Positions 44,150 through 55,218 of a DNA stretch of 64,000 bases are shown piece after piece (the first letter of the stretch is position 1; each line of letters begins with the position of its first letter). The position numbers and the translations under genes are program-made. Source of the DNA: Primulina eburnea (Eukaryota; Streptophyta; Magnoliopsida; Lamiales; Gesneriaceae); the NCBI RefSeq assembly GCF_022965805.1, contig NC_133104.1, positions 27,958,069-28,022,068 on the forward strand, in the 5' to 3' direction. Below the pieces are notes generated by a model. That model saw only the letters and a program-made list of their open reading frames with translations. It was not told where the DNA came from and searched no databases.

Positions 44150-46074
44150 TGTGGGGACTCGGGCTCTACCTCTGTTCTTTGGGATTAAATGGATCATTAA
44201 TATAAAAAGTGCGTCAAATTTTCGCTTTTCAACATTCATTCTAATGTTATATAAACAAACGTAAAGTCTTTATTTATTTTACAAACTTACAAACATGTCG
44301 TGTTCTAATACATAAATCCAACTAGTGTTTAATACAATACCAAATACAAATAGTCCAAGTCTACAAAAAAAAACACTAGTCCTCTGCTGCGCCCGTAGTC
44401 TCCACGCTATATCAATCTCGTCTCTAGTCTCGACCCAGATCCTGCCCCACCTGTTTTTATGCACACATACAGACATAACAACAACCGAAAACTCCGGTGA
44501 GAACAAATCCCAGTATAAACATGTATACATGCATATAATCAGTCTAAACATGAAACATGCTATTATGAATGACAATCATATGAATATGCAATGCGAATCA
44601 AACCATGTCTGGACTCGACTCGACTAGAACTCTAGGGATCCCGGTGTGAATAGGACGATCTATCACCTACCCTCCCAATCGGGGTGACGGTACGTCTTAT
44701 TCCTAGACTTTGGCCTAATCTGTATCCACATCTACAATAGGAGACGAATCTTCTCCTAAGCTGTGATATCACCGAACATCTAGAAGTTTGACTGTTTCTG
44801 TCAAGACTCCCTATCTTAAATGCAATGCATAACAATCTGTAAACAATGCATAAACATCTCAAAAGATTTGAATACAATTCATAAACAAATCACAATCATA
44901 ATTCAAGATAAACAATAAATCTAGTATGTGATTTTGGGTTGGGAAACTCAAATTGAATCTCATTTGAGTTGTATCTCCCCAAACAAAACATGTGCTATAC
45001 CTTTCTTACAACAATCTGTGTCGTACTCGAAGTCTCGATGTCAATTCGGTCAGCTTCAATCTGAAATAACAATGTTGATACACATTCTATCAATTTCTAA
45101 TCTCAATCAACCCATATCCGATTCAATACTTGATCTTGGTATAGTTGACGGCATTACGGCATGAATTCTCGATACCAATCAACTCATATAACAGTATCAA
45201 ATAACATCAACTCATATTCATCATAATATCTATATCATAAGCCCATATTACTTCTGAAATCTCCATCTTCCCAATTTAATACATGATAAAAAATCATAAC
45301 AATCACGTATAGTATCATTTTCTCGATCCGTTTACGTTATTACGATGCCTATATTCTTAAGAACATCTAATAGCAATCACATCTTAATTTCTCCAATACA
45401 TAAAATCTGAACCATGTTGGAATTCAAAAATACTTACATTACCTTGTAGCACATAACGAGATAAGCTCAAAAATGAAATCGGATTAACATTTGGATGATT
45501 AAATCTTGTAAAATCAAGTCCTAGAAGGATTGAAATTTGGAGGGGATTTATGAGAGTTTGGCCTTCTTTTTCTCGTTGCTAGCTGCTGAATGAAGACATA
45601 CTATATATATATTGCATGATTACAAACACATGGCTCATCCTGTGACACACACGTCTCGCGCATATGCGCGACATCACCCGCGCATATGCGCGAGACCTAC
45701 TGGTCTCGGCAATGCAGAATTTATCACCTCGCGCATATGCGCCACTTTTCTCGCGCATATGCGCCATTGTTACTGGAGGTGTCGCGCATATGCGCCGCTT
45801 CTTTCCGCGCATATGCGTCGATGCTATTGTAGGTGTCGCGCATATGCGCCCCTTCTTTCCGCGCATATGCGCCAATGCTACTGGAATTGTCGTGCATATG
45901 CGCCACTTATCTTCGCGCATATGCTCCAACTGTTCTGTCCTAATTTGAAGATTTTCTCCTCATGTCCATGTATTTCCTATTCTCATCACAATTAACACTC
46001 CTCATTATATATATATGCATACTCATATATTCCGAGTATTATGTCAATGAGAACTAATAATCTCGAGCCTTACA
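44150..46074 (-). repeat. Gypsy-B 5' LTR
   Basis: 1925 bp, near identical to 37324-39249. It contains the TATATATATA tract at about 45602-45612 and the dyad array at 45658-45926. The U5 stem-loop here carries mismatches (CTGTTTTTATG, CATAACAACAA). Confidence 0.95.
45658..45926. repeat. GCGCATATGCGC dyad array in Gypsy-B 5' LTR
   Basis: Ten copies aligned one to one with those at 38832-39101. Several of the differences between the two LTRs fall inside the dyads (GCGTC, GCTCC, GTATAT, one extra A). Confidence 0.92.
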
Positions 46075-46867
46075 GTTTGTAAGTGGAATTTCATCCCTTG
46101 TGCTCACATGATTATATATGTATTGTGTTTCAAAGGTTTTATTGTGTTATTCCCTTCATTTGATTCACTATTATGTATTGATACCTTTGTTGTATATTGT
46201 GGAGGCAATTGATGTCTCAACTATGAGAAGGGAATACAAAAGAGAAAGAATATCATAGTGTTTGATGAAATGTCCCAAAGAAAGAGTTTAAATGTTTTAT
46301 GGATTGATAGATACATAGTCAGAGATTGCATGCAATTAGTTGATCAACGACCATAGGCTTATATCCCTCAGAGTTGTCGATTTATATCGATGGTATACGA
46401 GCACCACAGACAGAGTTACTATTGATATCAATCCACCATAGTAAAGAGAAATACCATCTCATTGTTATGCTATTGCTATGATATTCATGTTTCAGAGTTG
46501 ATGGTATTTAATGTTTTCAAAGCCATATTTTACAGAGTATACTATGTATCATTGCTATGTAAGAGTTCCACTTGCTGAGTTTTTATACTCATTTCAGTTA
46601 TTTCATGTGATGCAGATAAGAGCGACGGACCAGGACGTTGATTGTGGCCCGGAGTCATATGCATACGATGTTGGAAGGAAGATGTTATTTTGCAAGCATT
46701 TTTGGAACATGATCATAGGAATGATATTTTATATTTTGTTATATCATTTGAATGATCATGTATTTACCTTTAAAAATTTTATGGTAATATATTTTGAAAC
46801 TCCTTCCATTTGAAAGAAAATTTTAAATTCCGCTGCTATTTTATTGTAAACGGGTCGAGGTGTCACA
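46075..46867 (+). repeat. Gypsy-C 5' LTR, right part
   Basis: Begins with the duplicated GTTTG, continues the LTR from TAAGTGGAATTTC and ends GGTCGAGGTGTCACA, matching 52277-53065. AT-rich without a credible gene. Confidence 0.94.
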
Positions 46868-46872
46868 TTTAG

Positions 46873-46884
46873 TGGTATCAGAGC
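46873..46884 (+). other. Gypsy-C primer binding site (tRNA-iMet)
   Basis: TGGTATCAGAGC, five bases after the LTR. Confidence 0.94.
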
Positions 46885-47001
46885 CCCGTTCTTCGGACCA
46901 ATGCATATGACTTCGTCTACTTTCAACTGTCCGGGTATGTCTTCTTTTGCATTTATTCATTGTTATCTATTGATATGTCTTTTGTGAGCACATTGTAGAG
47001 T

Positions 47002-48000
47002 ATGCCTCCTAAGCGTAAGGCGTCAGAGGGTGAGGATAGTTCTTCCTCGAGAGTTGTCGACGAGTTCGGCAAGTTGCTTAAAGAGCAGGCCAAAGTCCAT
47101 AGCGAGCAGATTCAGCAGCTGCTTCGATTGCAAGGAACAGGACAAGGTAGAGGTCAAGTGAGAGGCCAAGTAGCTCAGGTAGTTGGCCCTGATGCCGTCT
47201 TTTCTGCTTTTAAGAGAATGGATCCACCGGAATTCCCAGGTAGCACTGATCCGTTAGTGGCTGTCGAGTGGGTCAAAGCGCTTGAAGCAATCTTCGACCA
47301 TCTCTAGTATGAAGATAAAGACAGGATCAGCTGTGCAGTATTCATGTTGGTAAAGGCTGCACGTATCTGGTGGAATGCCACTAAGGTTGGTGTCGATGTT
47401 TTAGCTTTGAAGTGGCAAGAGTTCACAGACCTGTTCTATGACAAGTACTTTCCCGACGCACTTTGAGCGAGGAAAGTGACGGAATTTTTGGAGCTTCGTC
47501 AGGGAAGCATGAATGTGGATGATTATATTCTGAAGTTCGAAGAGGGTTGCATGTTTGCTCCGTACATTGCTTCAAACGACAAGGACAAAGGTGCTCATTT
47601 CATTCAAGGTCTTCGTGCAGAGATCAGGAGAGATATCAACATGTCCAAGGCTGTGACTTTCAAAGAGATCATGTCAAAGGCGTTATTGGCCGAACAAGAC
47701 GAGAAGGATATCGCCAGAGAGAGGCAGGAGAGGCATCAAGCTATTGCTCAGAGAGGCCAGGGCTCGAATCAGAGAGGCAAGGATCGTTTCAAAGGGAAGG
47801 GCAAGATGGAATCGAGTCCTAGACCACAGCCAGTTCCAGTTGATCCTGAGAAGCCGCTGTGTCCTAAATGCAGCAGACATCATCGAGGAGAGTGCAGATT
47901 TGGCACTCATATTTGTTATCGTTGTGGCACTGCAGCCACATTGCTAAATATTGTCCAAGGGGAGCGAGCAAGGATAAGGTGCAAGGTCGCATCTTTATGA
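47002..48000 (+). pseudogene. Gypsy-C gag, two stops and a frameshift
   Basis: Starts at the ATG at 47002 (MPPKRKASEGEDSSSS). The capsid follows as RMDPPEFPGSTDPLVAVEWV, KAARIWWNATKVGVD, LFYDKYFPDAL, FLELRQGSMNVDDYILKFE and FIQGLRAEIRRDI. A TAG at 47305-47307 (Gln expected) and a TGA at 47464-47466 (Arg expected, CGA to TGA) interrupt it. The nucleocapsid has one Cys-rich cluster (CPKCSRHHRGEC) and a zinc knuckle starting CYRCG, which a one-base shift near 47930 splits from HIAKYC. Without these changes gag would run into protease at about 48000. Confidence 0.9.
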
Positions 48001-48683
48001 TGACCAAGGAAGGTATAAACCATGATTCTTCTGTTATCTCTAGCACTATTTTAATTTCAGGCAGAGTAGCTACGACTTTGATTGATACTGGTGCTACTCA
48101 TTCTTTTATGTCTGAATTGTTTTTGAGATCGTTGGGAATAGTTCCTTCTGTTATTCTCCTCCAGTTTAATGTTGTTTTGCCTTCGGGGGATGTGTTGTGC
48201 CCGACGTCTATTGTGTATGCGTGCTCTGTTTAAATCGATGAACGAGTGGTTTATGCTTATCTGATTGTTATCCCAATGGTTGCATTTGATGTTATACTTG
48301 GCATGGATTGGCTATCAACCTATCGTGCAGTGATTGATTGCGTTGCTAAGACGGTGACATTTGCAGATGATGGCAATAGGGAAGGTATGCTCGCCAGTGC
48401 AGGTACTTCGCTGGTCCTTCCTTTTATTTCTTGTCTTGAGGCTGAGAAGTTGCTGTGTAGAGGTTGTGATGTGTTTCTGGCTTCGATTGTGGATGTGGAT
48501 AGAATGATTAAGTTGAATATTGATGATATCGATGTGGTGAGGGAGTTTTCTGATGTGTTTGAGGATGATGTGCCGGGTTTTCCGCCGGACAGGGATGTTG
48601 AGTTTGTGATTGATCTAGCTCCAGGTACGGTTCCTATTTCTAAGGCTCCGTATAGGATGGCCCCTACCGAGATGAAGAGTTGA
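48001..48683 (+). pseudogene. Gypsy-C protease and linker
   Basis: The retropepsin site TLIDTGATHSFMSELF lies near 48075, followed by a TAA at 48231-48233. VIPMVAFDVILGMDWLSTYR (48268-48327) is the conserved flap and C-terminal motif. The linker VVREFSDVFEDDVPGFPPDR and the RT lead-in [19 protein letters not shown] follow. A one-base deletion at about 48679 breaks the frame just before the RT. Confidence 0.9.
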
Positions 48684-51421
48684 AGACGCAGTTGCAGGAT
48701 CTTTTGGACAAGGGTTTTATTCGACCGAGTTCTTCGCCTTGGGGAGCTCCGGTTCTTTTTGTCAAGAAGAAAGATGGGTCGTTGCGGCTGTGTATCGACT
48801 ACAGAGAGATCAACAAAGTGACTGTCAAGAATAAGTATCCGTTGCCACGGATAGATGATTTGTTTGATCAGCTGCAAGGTGCTACTGTATTTTCGAAGAT
48901 TGATCTTCGATCTGGCTACTATCAGTTGAAGGTTAGGGAGTCTGATATCCCTAAGACGGCGTTCCGTACCACGTACGGTCATTATGAGTTTCTTGTGATG
49001 TCTTTTGGTCTGACCAATGCTCCTTCAGTTTTCATGGATCTGATGAACCGTGTGTTCAAGCCGTTTTTGGATAGCTTCGTCATTGTCTTCATCGATGACA
49101 TATTGATCTATTCCAAGACCAGAGAGCTTCATTCAGAGCACCTCAGAACTGTTCTTCAATTGTTGAGAGAGAAGAGGCTGTATGCCAAGTTGAAGAAGTG
49201 TGAGTTCTGGTTGGAGCAGATTTCTTTTCTAGGCCATGTTGTATCGAAGGATGGTATAGCTGTTGATCCAGCAAAGATAGAGGCGATTCAGAAGTGGCCT
49301 ATTCCTACTACTGTACCAGAGGTACGCAGTTTTCTTGGTTTGGCGGGTTATTATCATCGTTTCATTTCAGATTTCTCTAAGATTGCCCTGCCATTAACCA
49401 ATCTGACGAGGAAGACTGTGAAGTTCGAGTGGTCCAATGATTGCCAGAGTGGATTTCAAGAGTTGAAAGATAAGTTGACGACAGCTCCTGTTCTTGCATT
49501 GCCCAGTGGTTCAGAGGACTTTGTTGTTTATACCGATGCGTCGAAGAAAGGTCTTGGCGCAGTACTGATGCAGCGAGGTAAGGTTATCTCCTATGCTTCT
49601 CGCCAGTTGAAAGACTATGAGAAGAATTATCCGACGCATGATATGGAGCTAGCAGCTGTGGTTTTCGCCTTGAAAATCTGGAGACATTATTTGTATGGCG
49701 AAAAGTGTGAAATTTTCACAGACCACAAGAGTTTGAAGTATCGGTTTTCCCAGAAAGAGCTCAATATGCGACAGAGACGGTGGTTAGAGCTTGTCAAAGA
49801 CTATGATGTGACTATCAGTTACCACCCAGGGAAAGTGAATGTAGTAGCAGACGCTTTGAGCCGTAAATCGAGTTCTTCCTTGAGTTCGATGATTCAGAAG
49901 CCGTTGTTGTTGGACTTGCAGCGAGAGGAGATTTCTTTGGTAGTCCCTGGAACCATTGCTCGCTTTTCAGCGTTGGTCATTCGGGCTACATTGACGGACA
50001 GGATCCGTAGAGAGCAGACTGTTGATGTTCAGTTAATAGAGTTGAGAGCTAGAGCAGAGGAGAAAGGTAACTCAGAGTTTCGATTGAATGGAGATGGTTT
50101 GGTGACTTTCAGAGGCCGTATTTGTGTTCCCGCTGGTGATGATATTCGGCGAGACGTCTTGACAGAGGCTCATACCGTGCCATATTCAATACATCCAGGC
50201 AGCACTAAGATGTATCAGGATCTTCGTAGACTTTATTGGTGGCCAGGTATGAAGAAAGATATTGTCATGTTTATTTCTCAGTGCCTAACTTGTCAGCAGG
50301 TGAAGATTGAGCACCAGAGACCTGCTGGGACATTGCTATCTTTGCCGATTTCTCAGTGGAAGTGGGAGCACATTACGATGGATTTCGTGACTGGTCTTCC
50401 CAGAACGCAGAAAGGTTTTAACTCTATTTGGGTTATTGTTGATCGATTGATCAAGTCAGCGCATTTTCTCCCAGTCAAGACGACGTATTCCATGAACCAG
50501 TATGCCGAGGATTATATAGCAGAGATTGTTAGACTTCACGGTGTCCCTGTGTCGATTGTGTCTGATCGTGACCCTAGATTTACCTCAGAGTTTTGGAAGA
50601 GTTTGCACAGAGCTATGGGTTCACGGTTAGCTTTCAGTACAGCATATCACCCTCAGAGCGACGGTCAATCAGAGAGAGTTATTCAGATTCTAGAGGATAT
50701 GCTCAGAGCTTGCACTATTGATTATTCTGGTAGCTTGGATTCTAAATTGCCTCTTGTTGAGTTCACGTACAATAACAGTTACCAGGCGACGATTGGGATG
50801 GCACCGTACGAAGCACTTTATGGTAGGAAGTGTAGATCTCCCTTGTATTGGGATGAGATTGGTGAGAAGAAGATGTTGGGTCCAGAGTTGGTCCAACAAA
50901 CTGCTGATGTTGTTACTATTATTAGAGAGAGGATGAAGACAGCGCAGTCGAGACAGAAGAGCTATGCGGATGTACGTCGTAGACCTTTGCAGTTTGAGGT
51001 TGGCGATCACGTGTTTCTGAAGATAGCACCTCTCAAGGGTGTGATGCGGTTTGGCAAGAAGGGCAAGTTGAGTCCGAGATTTATTGGCCCCTTTGAGATC
51101 TTGGACAGAGTTGGTGATCGAGCCTACAGGTTAGCCCTACCGCCAGATCTTGACAGAGTCCATAATGTTTTTCACGTATCGATGCTCAGGAAGTATATTG
51201 CGAATCCTTCCCATGTTCTTCGCCATGAGCCATTGGACTTGACGCCAAATTTGACATACCAAGAGATTCCGGTTCAGATTCTGGACCGCAAAGTTAAAGT
51301 TTTGAGGAACAAAGAGATCGGCATCGTTAAAGTTCTTTGGAGGAACCATTTGATCGAAGAGGCCACGTGGGAACCAGAGGATGAGATGAGAGAGAAGTAT
51401 CCTGAGTTGTTCGTGCAGTGA
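48680..51421 (+). CDS. Gypsy-C pol: intact RT, RNase H, integrase and chromodomain-like tail
   Basis: 913 codons without interruption. [60 protein letters not shown] and the catalytic [10 protein letters not shown] near residue 136. RNase [18 protein letters not shown] (about 283), [15 protein letters not shown] and DHKSLKY. Integrase: zinc module [15 protein letters not shown] and CLTCQQVK (about 497), then the triad in [15 protein letters not shown] (about 567), [12 protein letters not shown] (about 627) and [15 protein letters not shown] (about 663). GPY/F motif [17 protein letters not shown] lies near 802, and the tail [19 protein letters not shown] is typical of Tekay chromoviruses. The ATG used is internal to the original polyprotein. 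Enzymatically plausible, but cut off from gag and protease by the frameshift at 48679. Confidence 0.95.
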   Translation: MKTQLQDLLDKGFIRPSSSPWGAPVLFVKKKDGSLRLCIDYREINKVTVKNKYPLPRIDDLFDQLQGATVFSKIDLRSGYYQLKVRESDIPKTAFRTTYGHYEFLVMSFGLTNAPSVFMDLMNRVFKPFLDSFVIVFIDDILIYSKTRELHSEHLRTVLQLLREKRLYAKLKKCEFWLEQISFLGHVVSKDGIAVDPAKIEAIQKWPIPTTVPEVRSFLGLAGYYHRFISDFSKIALPLTNLTRKTVKFEWSNDCQSGFQELKDKLTTAPVLALPSGSEDFVVYTDASKKGLGAVLMQRGKVISYASRQLKDYEKNYPTHDMELAAVVFALKIWRHYLYGEKCEIFTDHKSLKYRFSQKELNMRQRRWLELVKDYDVTISYHPGKVNVVADALSRKSSSSLSSMIQKPLLLDLQREEISLVVPGTIARFSALVIRATLTDRIRREQTVDVQLIELRARAEEKGNSEFRLNGDGLVTFRGRICVPAGDDIRRDVLTEAHTVPYSIHPGSTKMYQDLRRLYWWPGMKKDIVMFISQCLTCQQVKIEHQRPAGTLLSLPISQWKWEHITMDFVTGLPRTQKGFNSIWVIVDRLIKSAHFLPVKTTYSMNQYAEDYIAEIVRLHGVPVSIVSDRDPRFTSEFWKSLHRAMGSRLAFSTAYHPQSDGQSERVIQILEDMLRACTIDYSGSLDSKLPLVEFTYNNSYQATIGMAPYEALYGRKCRSPLYWDEIGEKKMLGPELVQQTADVVTIIRERMKTAQSRQKSYADVRRRPLQFEVGDHVFLKIAPLKGVMRFGKKGKLSPRFIGPFEILDRVGDRAYRLALPPDLDRVHNVFHVSMLRKYIANPSHVLRHEPLDLTPNLTYQEIPVQILDRKVKVLRNKEIGIVKVLWRNHLIEEATWEPEDEMREKYPELFVQ

Positions 51422-51446
51422 CGTCAATTTCGAGGACGAAATTCCT

Positions 51447-51461
51447 CTAAGGAGGGGAGAT
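51447..51461 (+). other. Gypsy-C polypurine tract
   Basis: CTAAGGAGGGGAGAT directly precedes the 3' LTR. Confidence 0.88.
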
Positions 51462-53065
51462 TGTAATAGCCGAGCCTGGTGAACGGTACGGTTTAAGTTT
51501 TCGTATGTTATGGATTTATTGATTAAGTTTAAGTTTAGTTGTGATGTTAAGAGTTTTGATTATGGGCCATAGTATTGTTGGTTATTATTGTCTTGAGGTG
51601 TTGTTGATATTGTTAGTTGATGGTAGTTGCATCGTTTCAGTGTTTTGGTTTGATTTTGGTTGCGTAAGGATTTGTCTTGGCCGTGACAAGACCGCACCCG
51701 CGCTCATAGTGAGGACCGCACCCACGGTCTTAATTGTTGGATTTTGCTGGTTTGGCCGAAACCACACCGCACCCGCGGTGTGGAGTGTACCGCACCCACG
51801 GTGATTGTAGGACCGCACCCGCGGTCGTCGAGTTCAGGATTTTGTTGAGATGCCGAGAGCAGAGCGCACCCGCGGTAGAGTTAGGACCGCACCCGCGGTC
51901 GCGCATTTCAGTTACTGTTCGAGATTTTAAGTGATGTTTTGACTCACTTTACTCATTTCTTTCCTCTCTCATTTTCGTTTCTTCTCTCAAGGAGACCTAG
52001 GGTTTCTCATTTCTTCACTTCCTATCTTTGATTCAAGCTTTTAGTTGGTGATTGGAGTTGAGATTGAAGTTCTTCTTGGTTCTAAGAAGCTAAGGTAAGC
52101 TTTTGGTATAGTTATTTCATGGTTTTGAGTTGAGAGATGATGTGGGTGTTTTGAATGTGCTGGATTTATGGATTAATTGGCATGGGTTCTTGGTTATTGA
52201 GATGTTGATGGTTCTTTATATGGATTATTGTTGTAAGATTTCAACCAAGAGATTAGTGAAGGTGTTCTAGTGGTTTGTAAGTGGAATTTCATCCCTTGTG
52301 CTCACATGATTATATATGTATTGTGTTTCAAAGGTTTTATTGTGTTATTCCCTTCATTTGATTCACTATTATGTATTGATACCTTTGTTGTATATTGTGG
52401 AGGCAATTGATGTCTCAACTACGAGAAGGGAGTACAAAAGATAAAGAATATCATAGTGTTTGATGAAATGTCCCAAAGAAAGAGTTTAAATGTTTTATGG
52501 ATTGATAGATACATAGTCAGATATTGCATGCAATTAGTTGATCAACGACCATAGGCTTATATCCCTCAGAGTTGTCGATTTATATCGATGGGATACGAGC
52601 ACCACAGACAGAGTTACTATTGATATCAATCCACCATAGTAAAGAGAAATATCATCTCATTGTTATGCTATTGCTATGATATTCATGTTTCAGAGTTGAT
52701 GGTATTTAATGTTTTCAAAGCCTTGTTTTACAGAGTATACTATGTATCATTGCTATGTAAGAGTTCCACTTGCTGAGTTTTTATACTCATTTCAGTTATT
52801 TCATGTGATGCAGATAAGAGCGACGGACCAAGACGTTGATTGTGGCCCGGAGTCATATGCATACGATGTTGGAAGGAAGATGTTATTTTGCAATCATTTT
52901 TGGAACATGATCATAGGAATGATATTTTGTATTTTTGTTATATCATTTGAATGATCATGTATTTACCTTTAAACATTTTATGGTAATGTATTTTGAAACT
53001 CTTCCATTTGAAAGAAAATTTTAAATTCCGCTGCTATTTTATTGTAAACGGGTCGAGGTGTCACA
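51462..53065 (+). repeat. Gypsy-C 3' LTR, intact
   Basis: 1604 bp, TGTAATAGCC to GTGTCACA, followed by the TSD GCTAG. It contains the full-length dyad array at 51690-51900 and the unbroken Gypsy-B target (CTAGTGGTTTGTAAG) at about 52268. Confidence 0.95.
51690..51900. repeat. ACCGCACCCGCGGT dyad array, full copy
   Basis: Seven copies of ACCGCACCCGCGGT or a variant (ACCGCACCCACGGT, ACCGCACCCGCGCT, GCGCACCCGCGGTA) in about 210 bp. The outer bases ACCGC and GCGGT pair, giving a short dyad. It lies about 230-440 bp from the LTR start. Confidence 0.9.
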
Positions 53066-53433
53066 GCTAGCCTCTTCAAGGGCGTGTTCTTCTTGGGACG
53101 TTGGAAAGAACGCTTCTTTCCCTTCCTACGTGGATCAATCTTCGTACCAGATGAAGAACCCACATAAAGAACCGACTTCTCATCATTCATAGAAGCCTGC
53201 ATATAACACTTGGCTTTCAAGTCATGGTCACACCATTCCTTGTAAGTCTGCAATTCCTCAGGAGTGCAGCCAGTCGGAGCATCAACAGTGGGTGACTCAG
53301 TAAGTGTATATGCTATCCTTTCCGAATTCAAGACGATTTTCAGATTTCTTAGCCAATTGAGGTAATTAGGTCCAGTTAATACGTGTTTGTCGAGTATTAC
53401 AGATAGCGGATTGCGAATCGAAGACACTGTCAA
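53066..53433 (-). pseudogene. Copia-B gag head, internally deleted and cut by Gypsy-C
   Basis: Starts at the ATG at 53433 (MTVSSIRNPLSVILDKHVL). GPNYLNWLRNLKIVLNSERI and CTPEELQTYKEWCDHDLKAK are the copia gag head. Then, as in Copia-A, it passes directly to a basic patch (GKKRSFQRPKKN) without the middle of gag. It is uninterrupted up to the Gypsy-C boundary; the zinc knuckle continues at 36605. This copy keeps the Leu codon that is TAA in Copia-A, so it is the better preserved head. Confidence 0.88.
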
Positions 53434-55203
53434 AAAGTATTGAAAAGTAAAACAGATAAATGTTAATGACTATTTTAAAATATTTAGTAAGATATAAAGT
53501 ATAGACTTTTACTTTATAAATTTTCGCTCCCACTGTTTTTACATTTTCACTACACTCTAGTGAAAACGGGAAACTCATTTCCTCAGTAGGTACGCAAGGT
53601 CCAATTAGCGAATTATGATCCCGAATAATATCAGCCAATCACAATTCCTAAAAAGTAGTTTCCAATTGCATCTCCATGCAACCCTCTACGTAAACTTTTG
53701 TCTCACGTTTGATTAGGACTCAATAATATGACGTCGTTCATCTTTACGTGTCAAGCCTTACCCATCGATGTTGAACCTTAATGGACGGTCACCATGAGTT
53801 CCCTCAATAATATGAGCCGAAATCATGGGAGTTCCACGTAGTTCACATCACCATGTCAATGGATGTCACAACTTTCCGGCACCTAGGGCCCCCCCAATAA
53901 TATGAGCCGAGCCCCGAGCACGTGTAGCATTCATTATGCACCCATTGTTGATGGAAGACATGGAAATTATAAACAAATTTATAATTCCTCTTTTCGGGCT
54001 TGATATTAATTTTGAATCTTATTCAAAATGAGGGTTTTTAATTTTGAAAGGTGTCATCAATTAATTTTATTTTAAAAAAAACTCGCCATGTTTGATTGTA
54101 TGTTTGTCGGATTCATGCAACTTTGTTATTATCATAATAATAACACACATACTCATTATTTATAACATATCATGTATATATTATAAACAGTAAACAAAAC
54201 AAGGATGATCAATCTCCCCAAAACTAATGGCCCGTGTGAGCTAAGCATGGGCCTAGGTCCAATCCTAGAGAAATGCAAGGGATGCAAATGCAACTATTAC
54301 ATAAGCTTCCAATATTTACATGTTTTCGATCTTCATAATCATCAAGGCTACCATTTTCCAATCTTGATCTTCCATTATACTAATATTTACAAATAAATAT
54401 CCATGGAAAATAGGGATACATCTCATGGGTGGGAACGGGCCATAAACCAAGCTCACTTTAAATTTGATAATTATTTCAATCATTCAACACAAAATATCCT
54501 AACATACAACTAGAAAATTGGGCTTGGGCTTTTGATCATCCTTCATGCATAATATCACATATCTATACCATCAATTAATTATCACAATAATTAATTGATC
54601 CAATATTATATATCTTGATCCAATCACTAACCGCCACGATTATAAGCTAAATTAACAAAGTATACAAACACCTTTGTCTACTTTCTAATTAATTTATTTA
54701 TAACCGAATTTCTTGTAAATCACCATTTACTATAAATAATTAAAGTCCAACTTAAATTATTTATTTCATGAGAAAATATTTGCAACTTTTGTAAATTTAA
54801 ACTTAAGAGCCCAAAAAATCATTTTTCACGAAAAACATTTTGGCCCATTTAAATTCACAAATTATATTAGCCATCTAATGGCCCAACAACTTCAAGGCCC
54901 ATGACACTTTGATAATCCAAAACACTTTTGGAAACCCTAATAGTTATCGCCGTCGCCGGAGCTCCGTCGCCGGATTCCGGCCAACAATTTTTTTTTTATA
55001 TTTTTCAAGGGGGATCGCGCAGCCCCTCAGGCTGCCCAAGCTGCCCGAAATGGGCAGCCCGAGATGCCCGAAATGGGCAGAAACATGCTGCCCAAAAATC
55101 CCCTTTGTCTTGGCCTTGATTTTGTTGCAAAAATACATCTCATGCGGTTAGAAATCAATCTCAATATAATATTATGTATATGCTACACAAACTAGTACCC
55201 TTA
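53434..55203 (-). other. Copia-B untranslated leader
   Basis: Collinear with 16718-18448. On the plus strand CAATAATATGA-type copies of the spaced motif occur at about 53622, 53727, 53812 and 53897, and the GGGCAGC/GCTGCCC dyad cluster lies at 55018-55096. No coding pattern. Confidence 0.8.
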
Positions 55204-55216
55204 GCTCATGATACCA
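55204..55216 (-). other. Copia-B primer binding site
   Basis: The minus strand reads TGGTATCATGAGC, two bases from the LTR edge at 55219, as in Copia-A. Confidence 0.88.
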
Positions 55217-55218
55217 CT

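Larger units (their letters stand above)
37324..46074 (-). mobile_element. Gypsy-B: Ty3/gypsy retrotransposon nested in the Gypsy-C 5' LTR
   Basis: Perfect TSD GTTTG (37319-37323 and 46075-46079); the intact Gypsy-C 3' LTR reads CTAGTGGTTTGTAAGTGG across the same point. It is 8751 bp, with LTRs of 1926 and 1925 bp that differ by about 29 substitutions by eye (roughly 1.5%). It is a relative of Gypsy-A with the same LTR ends, primer site and dyad array. Gag is broken in several places, protease-RT is open, and RNase H-integrase is open after one frameshift. Confidence 0.96.
36606..53065 (+). mobile_element. Gypsy-C: Tekay-like Ty3/gypsy retrotransposon
   Basis: LTRs run TGTAATAGCCGAGCC to GAGGTGTCACA. 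TSDs are GCTAA (36601-36605) and GCTAG (53066-53070), one mismatch. Copia-A at the homologous site reads the uninterrupted AGAGGCTAGCTCTGA. Net length without Gypsy-B is 7.7 kb. By eye the two LTRs differ by about 21 substitutions in about 1500 bp (roughly 1.4%) plus a deletion in the dyad array, so insertion is recent. Pol is intact; gag and protease are broken. Confidence 0.95.

Noticed and set aside
46511..46813. 100-codon plus frame with a partner at 52709-52954
   Set aside because: It lies in the Gypsy-C LTR pair. The two copies differ in frame length by indels, and the composition follows AT-rich LTR sequence.
54909..55151. Frames over the Gly/Pro/Cys-rich stretch
   Set aside because: They read through the GGGCAGC/GCTGCCC hairpin cluster in the copia leader on both strands.
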